Assembly: GCA_021166835.1 (NCBI GenBank)
Contig: JAJPEN010000060.1
Coordinates: 1-58,219, forward strand
DNA from: Burkholderiaceae bacterium
GTDB lineage: Bacteria > Pseudomonadota > Gammaproteobacteria > Burkholderiales > Burkholderiaceae
Direction of reading: 5' to 3'
DNA: 58,219 bases
Both the position numbers and the translations under genes were made by a program. A model generated the notes under the pieces. The model was not told where the DNA came from. It worked only from the letters and a program-made list of their open reading frames with translations, and did no database searches. This document shows, piece by piece, positions 7,218 to 14,318 of this stretch. Positions within the stretch are counted from its first letter, which is position 1; each line of letters begins with the position of its first letter.

Positions 7218-7922
7218 TCAGCGATCGGCCGGACGCTCGACGAAGCGGTATCCGAGCCCATAGACGGTTTCGATCGCGTCGAAGGCGGCGTCGACCGCCT
7301 CGAATTTGCGGCGGATGCGCTTGACGTACGACGTGACGGTCTGGTCGTCGACGACGAGATTCGCCTCGCGCATCAGCGCATCGCGGTTCTTCACGTGACC
7401 GGGATGGCGCGCGAGCGCGTGCAGCATCCAGAACTCGGTGACGGTGAGCTCCACCGGCAGGTCGCGCCAGGTGGCCTCGAAGCGCGCAGAGTCGAGTACC
7501 AACGCGCCGCGCACCAGCCGCTCGCCGCTCTTCATCGGCTGCGCGAGCGCATCCACGCGACGCAGCAGCGCGGTGACGCGCGCGAGCAGGTGCGGGAAGC
7601 TCACGTTCTTCGTCACGTAGTCGTCGGCGCCCAGGCGTAGTCCGGAGACGATGTCGATCTCCGAGTCGCGCGCCGACAGCATCAGGATCGGCAGTGTGCG
7701 CGCGTGCTCGCGCAGCCAGCGGCACAACTCGAAGCCGCCGTCGGGCTCGTCGCCCAGGCCGACGTCGATGATCGCGAGATCGGGCAGACGAATGGTCAGC
7801 GCCTGCTGCGCCTGCGCGCGATCGGCATAGCCGACGGCGTCGAAACCGTGGCGGGCGAATGCGTCGCACAGGTTCGCGCGAATGGCGGGCTCGTCCTCGA
7901 CGATGGCGATGCGGCGGGTCAT
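7218..7922 (-). CDS. pdsR: PdsR-type response regulator (dedicated sortase system family)
   Basis: A 234-residue OmpR-type regulator: receiver domain with IVEDEPAIR at the start, the phospho-acceptor in LPDLAIIDVGLGDEPDGGFE, and a winged-helix domain with TVTEFWMLHALARHPGHVK and SYVKRIRRKFEAVD. The insert DVGLGDEPDGGFELCRWLRE and the winged-helix wording are characteristic of the PdsR family. ATG 7922 (MTRRIAIVEDE) is chosen because the receiver strand begins there; the frame is open much further upstream without domain content. The gene lies upstream of the kinase on the same strand, separated by the tandem repeat. No sortase or sortase substrate is visible within 50 kb, so the regulon must lie elsewhere or have changed. 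Confidence 0.8.
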   Translation of the reverse strand: MTRRIAIVEDEPAIRANLCDAFARHGFDAVGYADRAQAQQALTIRLPDLAIIDVGLGDEPDGGFELCRWLREHARTLPILMLSARDSEIDIVSGLRLGADDYVTKNVSFPHLLARVTALLRRVDALAQPMKSGERLVRGALVLDSARFEATWRDLPVELTVTEFWMLHALARHPGHVKNRDALMREANLVVDDQTVTSYVKRIRRKFEAVDAAFDAIETVYGLGYRFVERPADR

Positions 7923-8110
7923 CGAGGGAATGTAGCGCAAAGGGCGGGGCCGGCCGGAGCGCCGCGGCGGCGCCCGAAGTTTGCCCGAATCGTGCCCGCA
8001 TGCATCCGGATCGAGCCCCGCCACCGTCCGGGCCATCGGCGTCCAATCGATGCAGGCCCGCAACGAAGCGAACGTGCATTGCGGGTCCCGCCTGCTTCCG
8101 GAAGGATCAA

Positions 8111-8272
8111 ATGGCCCGCGAGTCCGCCCAAGAAACGCTTCCCGCCGCCTCCGACGCGCCGAACTTCGACTGGCGCGAGTGGCTGTCCTTCGTCGGCTCG
8201 GTGCTCGGCACCGCGCTCGTGGTCTCGGTGGTGCTCGGAGGGGTCGTTCTGCTGCTCGGCGCGGCATCCTGA
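8111..8272 (+). CDS. Small single-span membrane protein, unknown function
   Basis: A 53-residue open frame preceded by a good ribosome site (GAAGGATCAA then ATG). The N-terminal half is polar (ESAQETLPAASDAPNFDWREW) and the C-terminal half is one hydrophobic helix (about 25-52: SFVGSVLGTALVVSVVLGG, then VVLLLGAAS). It lies divergently from pdsR with 188 bases between them, so it might share regulation. I do not recognise a family. Short genes of this type are easily spurious; the membrane helix and ribosome site are the support. The 190 bases after it, up to the UPF0149 gene, hold no gene I can see. Confidence 0.5.
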   Translation: MARESAQETLPAASDAPNFDWREWLSFVGSVLGTALVVSVVLGGVVLLLGAAS

Positions 8273-8463
8273 TACCGGGCAGCCGGCAGGACGCTATCGG
8301 CGCGCCGGCACGCTGCTGGCAGGCTGCAAAGCGCGGCGTTTACGCACGCGCAACAGTTTACGGAGCAAAAAACGCTGCGTCATGCAGCGCGGGAAGCGCC
8401 GGGACCTTCGTCGGCCTGCCGGCGCAACGGTTGCGCCAGCCGACCGCCCACGCCGAGGAGCCG

Positions 8464-9261
8464 TCAACCAGCCCCGCAACAGTTCTTGTACTTCCGCCCG
8501 CTGCCGCACGGGCACGGCTCGTTGCGTCCGATCTTCGGTTCGGTACGGCGCACGGTTTCGACGTGCATCGCAGCGGGCGTCGTCCCCGCTTCGCGCCAGG
8601 GCCGGAAGTACTCGTGGATGTCGGTGACGTCGCCGATCATGCGGTCGATCAGCGCGTCGCGTTCGGCGTGTGAGCCGGGCGCCGAGGGCGCGCGCTCGTC
8701 GTCCTCCGCCTCGTCGTCCTCCGCATCGTCGTCCTCCGCATCGCCGTCGTCCTCCGCATCCTCGTCGAGCGCCGCGGCGAGCGACTGCATCGCGTCGAGC
8801 GCATCGTCGAAGTCCTTCTCGTCGAGCATCGCGTCCCAGCTGTCGGGATGCAGTTCGACGGCGCGCAGGAAACCTACCGCCCAGGCAACGCCGTCGGCGT
8901 TGCCTTCGTCGTCGTAGGAGAGCACGGGCCCGAATTCGCCGGCATCGAGCGCGGCGATCACGCGGGCCGCATGACGGCGCAGCAGCGCGGCGATCTCGGC
9001 CTGCGTCTCCGGAGGCACCGCTTCGGATGCGCCGCTCGCCGGCACGTCCTCGAAGGGCTCGGCGCCCAGCACCTGCGCAAGCAACTCGTCCTCACCGATC
9101 GGATCGGGCGAGCACGCGAGCGCAGCGAGGAAGCCGTCGATCTCCTCGACCACCATCGCGTTCTCGTTGCCGGTCGCATCGAGCAGCGCGTCGAGTCGAT
9201 GGAAATCGTTCTCGTCGAGCGGACGAAGGTCGGCAGTCGAGGCGGGGGAGAGGGAAATCAT
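8464..9261 (-). CDS. UPF0149 (YecA-like) protein with C-terminal SEC-C zinc motif
   Basis: A 265-residue cytoplasmic protein. Residues about 15-170 form the UPF0149/YecA helical domain ([17 protein letters not shown], then [19 protein letters not shown]). An extremely acidic linker (about 170-196, repeated E-D-D-x-A) is followed by a helical segment and a SEC-C zinc-binding motif at the C-terminus ([19 protein letters not shown]; ligands C-x-C and C-C). SEC-C proteins often associate with ribosomes, chaperones or SecA, but the function of this family is not settled. ATG 9261 gives the full domain. The acidic linker is encoded by a 15-base tandem repeat. Confidence 0.8.
   Translation of the reverse strand: MISLSPASTADLRPLDENDFHRLDALLDATGNENAMVVEEIDGFLAALACSPDPIGEDELLAQVLGAEPFEDVPASGASEAVPPETQAEIAALLRRHAARVIAALDAGEFGPVLSYDDEGNADGVAWAVGFLRAVELHPDSWDAMLDEKDFDDALDAMQSLAAALDEDAEDDGDAEDDDAEDDEAEDDERAPSAPGSHAERDALIDRMIGDVTDIHEYFRPWREAGTTPAAMHVETVRRTEPKIGRNEPCPCGSGRKYKNCCGAG
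8696..8758 (-). repeat. In-frame 15/18-base tandem repeat encoding the acidic linker
   Basis: Units 8696-8710, 8711-8725, 8726-8740 (TCGTCGTCCTCCGCA or one change) and an 18-base unit 8741-8758, all in frame, encode E-D-D-E/D-A repeats in the SEC-C protein. Expansion or contraction would keep the frame. Confidence 0.8.
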
Positions 9262-9312
9262 TCCGCGATGGTACTGCGCCGCGCGAAGACGGCACGGCCA
9301 GCCGCCGAAGGT

Positions 9313-9376
9313 TTGACGCGACCATCTTCCCAGCGTAGTCTACCAATAATGAACTATACGTTCATAAATGTTAGAA
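9313..9376 (+). promoter_or_regulatory. Candidate promoter and dyad operator (site A) upstream of the first Mo-hydroxylase operon
   Basis: The dyad ATGAAC-TATAC-GTTCAT spans 9349-9365 and extends outward as an imperfect palindrome (TCTACCA...TGTTAGA). The same element recurs at 27328-27355: 25 of 28 bases are identical from ATGAAC through TTAGAA/GTAGAA. Possible boxes are TTGACG (9313-9318) and TAGTCT (9336-9341), 17 bases apart, or an AATAAT (9345-9350) overlapping the dyad; both are weak, so an activator or repressor is expected. Likely ligands are the IclR or TetR regulator of this island. Confidence 0.6.
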
Positions 9377-9411
9377 GCTCGACAACGAGCCGAACGGGGG
9401 ATGGTGGTGCG

Positions 9412-11718
9412 ATGAGCCTGCAGAACGAGTACGCGGTCGTCGGCAGAACGACGGCAAAGAAGGAGGCGAAAGCCAAGGTCACCGGAGGGGCCCGGTTCGC
9501 AACCGACGTCTACCTGCGCGACATGCTGTGGGCCCGGGTGCTTCGCAGTCCGCTCGCGCATGCGCGGATCGTCTCGATCGACGTCGAGCGCGCGAGGAGG
9601 CTTCCCGGCGTCGAAGCCGTGCTCACGGCCGACGACGTGCCGGATGCACGGTACGGCGCGCTCGTCCTCGACATGGGCATCTTCGCCCGGGGCAAGGTCA
9701 GGTATATCGGCGAGGCGGTCGCCGCGGTGGCCGCAGTCGACGAGGAAACCGCGGCGAAAGCCGTGAGCCTGATCGACGTCGAGTACGAGCCGCTTCCGCC
9801 GGTCTTCGATCCCCTCGAAGCGATGCGCCCCGACGCGCCGCTCCTCCACGAGGACCTGCCGGGCTACAAGACGCTGTTCGAGCGAACTCCGCGCGCGATG
9901 ACCGGCAACGTCAACTATCACGCCGAAATCCATTCGGGCAACGTCGACGACGGCTTCGCGCAGGCCGACCACGTGTTCGAGGACACCTACGAGATCCAGA
10001 AGCAGCATCCGTCGTACATGGAGCCGAACTCGACGGTGGCCCACGTCGACGAGGAAGGGCGCCTGATCATCCACAACACGACGCAGCGGCCGCACATCAA
10101 CCAGGCGATCCTCTCCTCGCTGCTGGGCCTGCCGATCTCGAAGATCCGCGTCATTCCCTGTCACGTCGGCGGCGGTTTCGGCGGCAAGAACCGCACGCTC
10201 TCGGAACCGACAGCAGCCGCGCTCGCGTTGAAAACCCGCCGTCCGGTGCGCTACACGTTCTCGCACGAAGAGGAGTTCACCTCCGCTACCACCCGGCACG
10301 GCGGCGTGGTCCGCATGAAGACCGGCGTGAAGAACGACGGCACGCTGGTGGCGACGCAGGTCAGCCTGTATTACGACTGCGGCGCCTATGCGCCGACGCC
10401 GAACGCGGTATGGCTCGGCGCGATCTCCTCTTCGGGCCCGTACCGCATTCCCAACGCGAAGACCGAAGCCTTCTCGATCTACACCAACAAGATGATGAGC
10501 GGAGCCTTCCGGGGATACGGCGCTCCGCAGACGAACTTCGCGCGCGAATCGCAGATGGATCGCATCGCGAAGCATCTCGGCATCGACCCGATCGAGCTGC
10601 GGCTGAAGAACTGCCTGCTGCCCGGAGACTCGCTGCACACGGGGCAGCCGCTGCACAGCGTGCGGATCCGCGAAGCGCTGATCAAGGCGCGCGAGATGTC
10701 GAAGTGGACCGAAGCGCGACCGGCGAACGGTCGGGCACTCGGCATCGCCTGCGGCTACTTCGCCTGCGGCGGCTTCGCGACGTCGGCCGTCGTCAAGCTG
10801 CACATGGACGGGACCGCCTTCGTCGCCACCGGCGCGATGGACATGGGCCAGGGGCTGCGCACGGTCATGGCGCAGATCGCCGCCGAGGAGCTCGGCATGT
10901 CGGCCGACGATCTCACCGTCGCCATCGGCGACACCGACCTGACGCCCTTCGACGTGGGCATCTTCGGCGATCGCGGCACGCACACCACCGGCCTTGCCGT
11001 GCAGATGGCCGCCGCCGACGCGCGCAACCAGCTGCTCGCTGCGGCGGCCGACGCGATGGGCACGAAGGCAGCCAACCTCGATCTTCGCGACAGGACCGTC
11101 GTCGATCGCACCAGCGGCCGCTCGCTGGCATTCCGCGACATCCTCGGCGGCGGCCAGTACAAGAAGGGCGGACCGATCATCGGCAAGGCGTCGATCAACC
11201 TGTCGGAGACGCCCTTCGATCCCGCGATCGTCCAGGGAGCCGCATCGCGCATGTTCTCCACCTACACCTTCGCCGTGCACGTCGTCGAAGTCGACGTCGA
11301 TCGCGCCACCGGCGAGGTGACGGTGCCGAAGGTGTTTGCCGTGCACGACTGCGGAACCGTCATCAACCCCGACGGCCTGAAAGGACAGATCATCGGCGGC
11401 CTGACCACCGGGCTGGGTTACGCGCTGTACGAAGACGTCGTCGTCGACACCGACCAGGTGGCCGGCCAGGTCCGAACCACCAGCTTTCTCGATTGCAGGA
11501 TGCCGACGTCGGTCGACATGCCGCAGATCGAATGGGCGGTCGTCGAGGAGTACGACCGCAAGGGGCCGTTCGGCGCGAAAGGCGTCGGCAACGTGTCGGT
11601 GATCAACATGGCGCCGGCCATCGCCAACGCCGTGCACTCCGCCGTCGGTGCGCGCGTGAAGTCGCTTCCGATCACCGCGGCGAAGGTCGTCGACCGGCTC
11701 ACCCACCAGGAGCAATGA
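9412..11718 (+). CDS. Molybdenum hydroxylase large subunit, 4-hydroxybenzoyl-CoA reductase alpha (HcrA)-like
   Basis: A 768-residue molybdopterin subunit of the xanthine oxidase family. The N-terminal hammerhead domain starts at VGRTTAKKEAKAKVTGGARF; cofactor-binding motifs are GGGFGGK (about 253-259), GAFRGYGAPQ, and MDMGQG (the MPT glutamine loop). The catalytic glutamate expected in the GAKGVGE motif is replaced by Asn727 (GAKGVGN). The other two large subunits in this window keep Glu. Subunit order (large, FAD with 4Fe-4S insert, 2Fe-2S) and the accompanying beta subunit point to the HCR branch, which reductively dehydroxylates 4-hydroxybenzoyl-CoA. The Asn could mean altered chemistry. 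ATG 9412 follows an ACGGGGGATGG stretch; site A lies 47 bases upstream. CobS and CobT follow in the operon. Confidence 0.85.
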   Translation: MSLQNEYAVVGRTTAKKEAKAKVTGGARFATDVYLRDMLWARVLRSPLAHARIVSIDVERARRLPGVEAVLTADDVPDARYGALVLDMGIFARGKVRYIGEAVAAVAAVDEETAAKAVSLIDVEYEPLPPVFDPLEAMRPDAPLLHEDLPGYKTLFERTPRAMTGNVNYHAEIHSGNVDDGFAQADHVFEDTYEIQKQHPSYMEPNSTVAHVDEEGRLIIHNTTQRPHINQAILSSLLGLPISKIRVIPCHVGGGFGGKNRTLSEPTAAALALKTRRPVRYTFSHEEEFTSATTRHGGVVRMKTGVKNDGTLVATQVSLYYDCGAYAPTPNAVWLGAISSSGPYRIPNAKTEAFSIYTNKMMSGAFRGYGAPQTNFARESQMDRIAKHLGIDPIELRLKNCLLPGDSLHTGQPLHSVRIREALIKAREMSKWTEARPANGRALGIACGYFACGGFATSAVVKLHMDGTAFVATGAMDMGQGLRTVMAQIAAEELGMSADDLTVAIGDTDLTPFDVGIFGDRGTHTTGLAVQMAAADARNQLLAAAADAMGTKAANLDLRDRTVVDRTSGRSLAFRDILGGGQYKKGGPIIGKASINLSETPFDPAIVQGAASRMFSTYTFAVHVVEVDVDRATGEVTVPKVFAVHDCGTVINPDGLKGQIIGGLTTGLGYALYEDVVVDTDQVAGQVRTTSFLDCRMPTSVDMPQIEWAVVEEYDRKGPFGAKGVGNVSVINMAPAIANAVHSAVGARVKSLPITAAKVVDRLTHQEQ

Positions 11719-11719
11719 G

Positions 11720-12727
11720 ATGCGGCTGCTGCACGACTTCGAATACGCCGAGCCGTCGTCGCTCGGCCAGGCAGCCGAACTGCTCGGACGAGTCGGCCGG
11801 CAGGCGATGCCGATGGCCGGCGGCACCGACCTGATGCCGTCGATGCGGCAGGGACTGTTCGCGCCGAAGGTCGTCGTGTCGCTGAAGGCGATCGGCGAGC
11901 TGCGCGATGTCGCCTGGGACGACCGGAACGGGCTTTCGATCGGCGCGCTCGCAACGCTTCGCTCGCTGGAGACCGATCCGGGCATCCGTCGGCGTTTCCC
12001 GGTCGTGGCCCAGGCTGCGTCGACGGTGGCTTCGCCGACGATCCGCCGGACGGCCACGGTCGGCGGCAACCTCAGCCTCGACACCCGTTGCTACTACTAC
12101 AACCAGTACGACGACTGGAGAAGCTGCACCACGCCGTGCCTGAAGATGGGCGGCGAGTTCTGCAAGGCTTCGCCCGGCGGAAAGGCGCGCAAGTGCTTTG
12201 CTGCCTTCTCGGCAGACCTCGCACCGGTTCTCGTCGCACTCGACGCCAGCATCACGCTGCTGTCGGTGCGCGGCGAACGCACGCTCGCGCTGCGCGACTT
12301 CTATACCGGCGACGGCGCCAGGCCGAACGGCAAGGAAGACGGCGAGATCATCACGCGCGTCACGGTGCCGAAAGAGAAGGCCGCGTACCGCGGCGTGTAC
12401 CTGAAGCACCGGCTGCGCGGGTCGATCGACTACCCGACCGCCGCGGTCGCGCTGACGCTGCGCCCGACGCCGGATCCGGCGGTGTTCGAGGACGTTCGCC
12501 TCGTCATCAGCGCCGTCGTCACGCAGCCGCTGGTGGTCAAGGGAGTTGCCGAGCTGCTCGACGGCAAGCCGCTGACCGAAGCGCTGATCGACGAAGCCGC
12601 ATCGCTGGCGAAGAAGGCTGCAATTCCCGTCGCGAATACCGAAGGCGAGCGCAGGCATCGCAAGCAGCTCGTCTTCGAATTCACGCGCAAGGCGTTCGCC
12701 GACATCCTGGAAGGAGCCGTGAAATGA
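11720..12727 (+). CDS. FAD-binding medium subunit with 4Fe-4S insert (HcrB-like)
   Basis: A 335-residue FAD subunit. FAD-binding motifs are AGGTD near residue 33 and TVGGNLSLDTR near 113. Between them and the C-terminal domain sits a cysteine-rich insert: Cys124, Cys136, Cys140, Cys148 and Cys159. The spacing Cys124-x15-Cys140-x7-Cys148 matches the loop that holds a [4Fe-4S] cluster in the Thauera 4-hydroxybenzoyl-CoA reductase beta subunit (from memory of that family). Ordinary xanthine-dehydrogenase FAD subunits lack this loop; the two others in this window do not have it. In HCR the cluster lets electrons run inverted, from ferredoxin to the Mo site. The gene begins two bases after the large-subunit stop and overlaps the next gene. 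Confidence 0.88.
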   Translation: MRLLHDFEYAEPSSLGQAAELLGRVGRQAMPMAGGTDLMPSMRQGLFAPKVVVSLKAIGELRDVAWDDRNGLSIGALATLRSLETDPGIRRRFPVVAQAASTVASPTIRRTATVGGNLSLDTRCYYYNQYDDWRSCTTPCLKMGGEFCKASPGGKARKCFAAFSADLAPVLVALDASITLLSVRGERTLALRDFYTGDGARPNGKEDGEIITRVTVPKEKAAYRGVYLKHRLRGSIDYPTAAVALTLRPTPDPAVFEDVRLVISAVVTQPLVVKGVAELLDGKPLTEALIDEAASLAKKAAIPVANTEGERRHRKQLVFEFTRKAFADILEGAVK

Positions 12728-13293
12728 ACGACACGGTCGCAATCGAGCGGGCTTCGAAGCAGCTGCTTCGGCTCACCGTCAACGGCCGGCGCCACGAGCT
12801 TCTCGTCGAGCCCCGCCGTACGCTGCTGCAACTGCTGCGCGAAGACCTGCAGCTGACGGGCGCCAAGGAGGTCTGCCTGCTCGGCGCCTGCGGCGCCTGC
12901 ACGGTGCTCGTCGACGACGAACCCGCGCTGTCGTGCCTCACGCTGACGCTCTCCTGTCGCGAAAAGAAGGTCACGACGATCGAAGGACTCGCCGCGCAGG
13001 ACGGAACGCTGCATCCGCTGCAGCAGGCGTTCGTCGACAAGGGCGCCGTGCAATGCGGCTACTGCACGCCGGGCATGATCCTGACCGGCAAGGCGCTGCT
13101 CGACGAGACGCCGCAGCCCACGCCCGAGCAGGCACGGCAGGCGATCGCCGGAAACCTGTGCCGATGCACCGGCTACGTGCAGATCGTCGAGGCGATCGTC
13201 GCCGCCGGGCGCCCACAGGGTTCCTGTTGCGGCGGCGGCGAGCCGGCACCGAAGGGCGCGGGCGAATACCTGATGCCCGAGACCGGCGAGTAG
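12724..13293 (+). CDS. 2Fe-2S small subunit of the HCR-like enzyme (HcrC-like)
   Basis: A 189-residue iron-sulfur subunit. The plant-ferredoxin-type domain has Cys51, Cys56, Cys59 and Cys71; the helical domain has Cys111, Cys114 (CGYC), Cys146 and Cys148 (CRC). Together they bind the two [2Fe-2S] clusters that shuttle electrons between FAD and Mo. An unusual C-terminal tail adds Cys168-Cys169 followed by a Gly/Pro-rich stretch; its purpose is not known and it is absent from the two other small subunits here. The ATG overlaps the FAD-subunit stop (ATGA). CobS begins 40 bases downstream in the same direction. Confidence 0.9.
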   Translation: MNDTVAIERASKQLLRLTVNGRRHELLVEPRRTLLQLLREDLQLTGAKEVCLLGACGACTVLVDDEPALSCLTLTLSCREKKVTTIEGLAAQDGTLHPLQQAFVDKGAVQCGYCTPGMILTGKALLDETPQPTPEQARQAIAGNLCRCTGYVQIVEAIVAAGRPQGSCCGGGEPAPKGAGEYLMPETGE

Positions 13294-13333
13294 GACGGCT
13301 CGCGCGCGGCACGACCTTAAGCAATCCGCAGTG

Positions 13334-14308
13334 ATGCGATCCGGCGCCGATCCGGGCGATGTCGCCACCGAGCGCCCGGATCTTCGCGTCTCGGTGAGGC
13401 AGACCTTCGGCATAGACAGCGATCTCGAAGTATCCGCCTTCAGCCGGCGCACCGAGCACGTGCCGGACCTGGACGACTCGTACTGCTTCGATCGCGACGC
13501 GACGATCGCGATCCTCGCCGCGTTCACGCACAACCGCCGCCTGCTGATTCACGGACGTCACGGAACCGGCAAGTCCTCGCACCTCGAGCAGGTGGCGGCC
13601 CGGCTGAACTGGCCGATGCTGCGCGTCGCTCTCGACAGCCAGATCACGCGCAGCGACCTCGTCGGCAAGGACACGATCGTGTTGCGCGAAGGCAGGCAGG
13701 TCACCGAGTTCCAGGAGGGCGTGCTGCCGTGGTCGTTGCAGCGGCCGGTCGCGCTCGTCTTCGACGAATACGATGCCGGGCGCCCGGACCTGATGTTCGT
13801 CATCCAGCGCGTGCTCGAACACGAAGGGCGAATGACGCTGCTCGAGGCGAACCGGGTGATCCGCCCGCATCCCGCCTTCCGGCTCTTCGCCACCGCCAAC
13901 ACGATCGGCCTGGGCGACGCGACCGGGATGTATCACGGCACGCAGCCACTGAACCAGGCGCAGCTCGATCGCTGGAACCTCTTCGCATCGCTCGACTACC
14001 TGCCGCCCGACGACGAGATCCGGATCGTGCTCGCCAAGGCGCCGCACTGGCAGGACGCAGCGGGCCGCCGGACGGTGGCGTCGATGGTCGCGGTCGCGAA
14101 TCTCACGCGCACCGGGTTCCTCGCCGGTGACGTATCGACCGTCATGTCCCCGCGGACGGTCATCGGCTGGGCGCAGAACGCCCGCCTGTTCGACGACGTT
14201 CGGCTGGCGTTCCGGCTGACGTACCTGAACCGTTGCGATGCGCTCGAGCGCGACATCGTCGCCGAGTACTACCAGCGCGTGTTCGGCGACGAAGCGGTGG
14301 CTCCGTAG
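13334..14308 (+). CDS. cobS: CobS homologue, AAA+ subunit of cobaltochelatase
   Basis: A 324-residue AAA+ ATPase that matches CobS almost throughout: the start [13 protein letters not shown], Walker A GRHGTGKS (74-81), the R-S-D-L-V-G-K-D segment, Walker B LVFDEYD (141-147), the sensor motif [14 protein letters not shown] and the late [10 protein letters not shown]. In aerobic cobalamin synthesis CobS and CobT form a ring complex that works with CobN to insert Co2+ into hydrogenobyrinate diamide. No CobN or other cob gene is present here. The gene directly follows a molybdenum hydroxylase operon on the same strand, which resembles the CoxD/CoxE ATPase-VWA pairs that mature CO dehydrogenase. 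ATG 13334 is used; GTG 13331 is in frame just before it. Confidence 0.9.
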   Translation: MRSGADPGDVATERPDLRVSVRQTFGIDSDLEVSAFSRRTEHVPDLDDSYCFDRDATIAILAAFTHNRRLLIHGRHGTGKSSHLEQVAARLNWPMLRVALDSQITRSDLVGKDTIVLREGRQVTEFQEGVLPWSLQRPVALVFDEYDAGRPDLMFVIQRVLEHEGRMTLLEANRVIRPHPAFRLFATANTIGLGDATGMYHGTQPLNQAQLDRWNLFASLDYLPPDDEIRIVLAKAPHWQDAAGRRTVASMVAVANLTRTGFLAGDVSTVMSPRTVIGWAQNARLFDDVRLAFRLTYLNRCDALERDIVAEYYQRVFGDEAVAP

Positions 14309-14318
14309 CGGACCACCC

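Noticed and set aside
8696..8758. CRISPR array or satellite at the 15-base repeats
   Set aside because: Units are contiguous, in frame and encode an acidic linker; there are no spacers.
9340..12084. A 914-codon open frame on the minus strand opposite the first Mo-hydroxylase
   Set aside because: It is the mirror of a strongly recognisable gene; its translation is rich in Arg, Asp, Val and His without any domain, as expected for antisense frames in GC-rich DNA. The same holds for long antisense frames opposite the protease, PdsS, the second hydroxylase operon, HyuA and the helicase.
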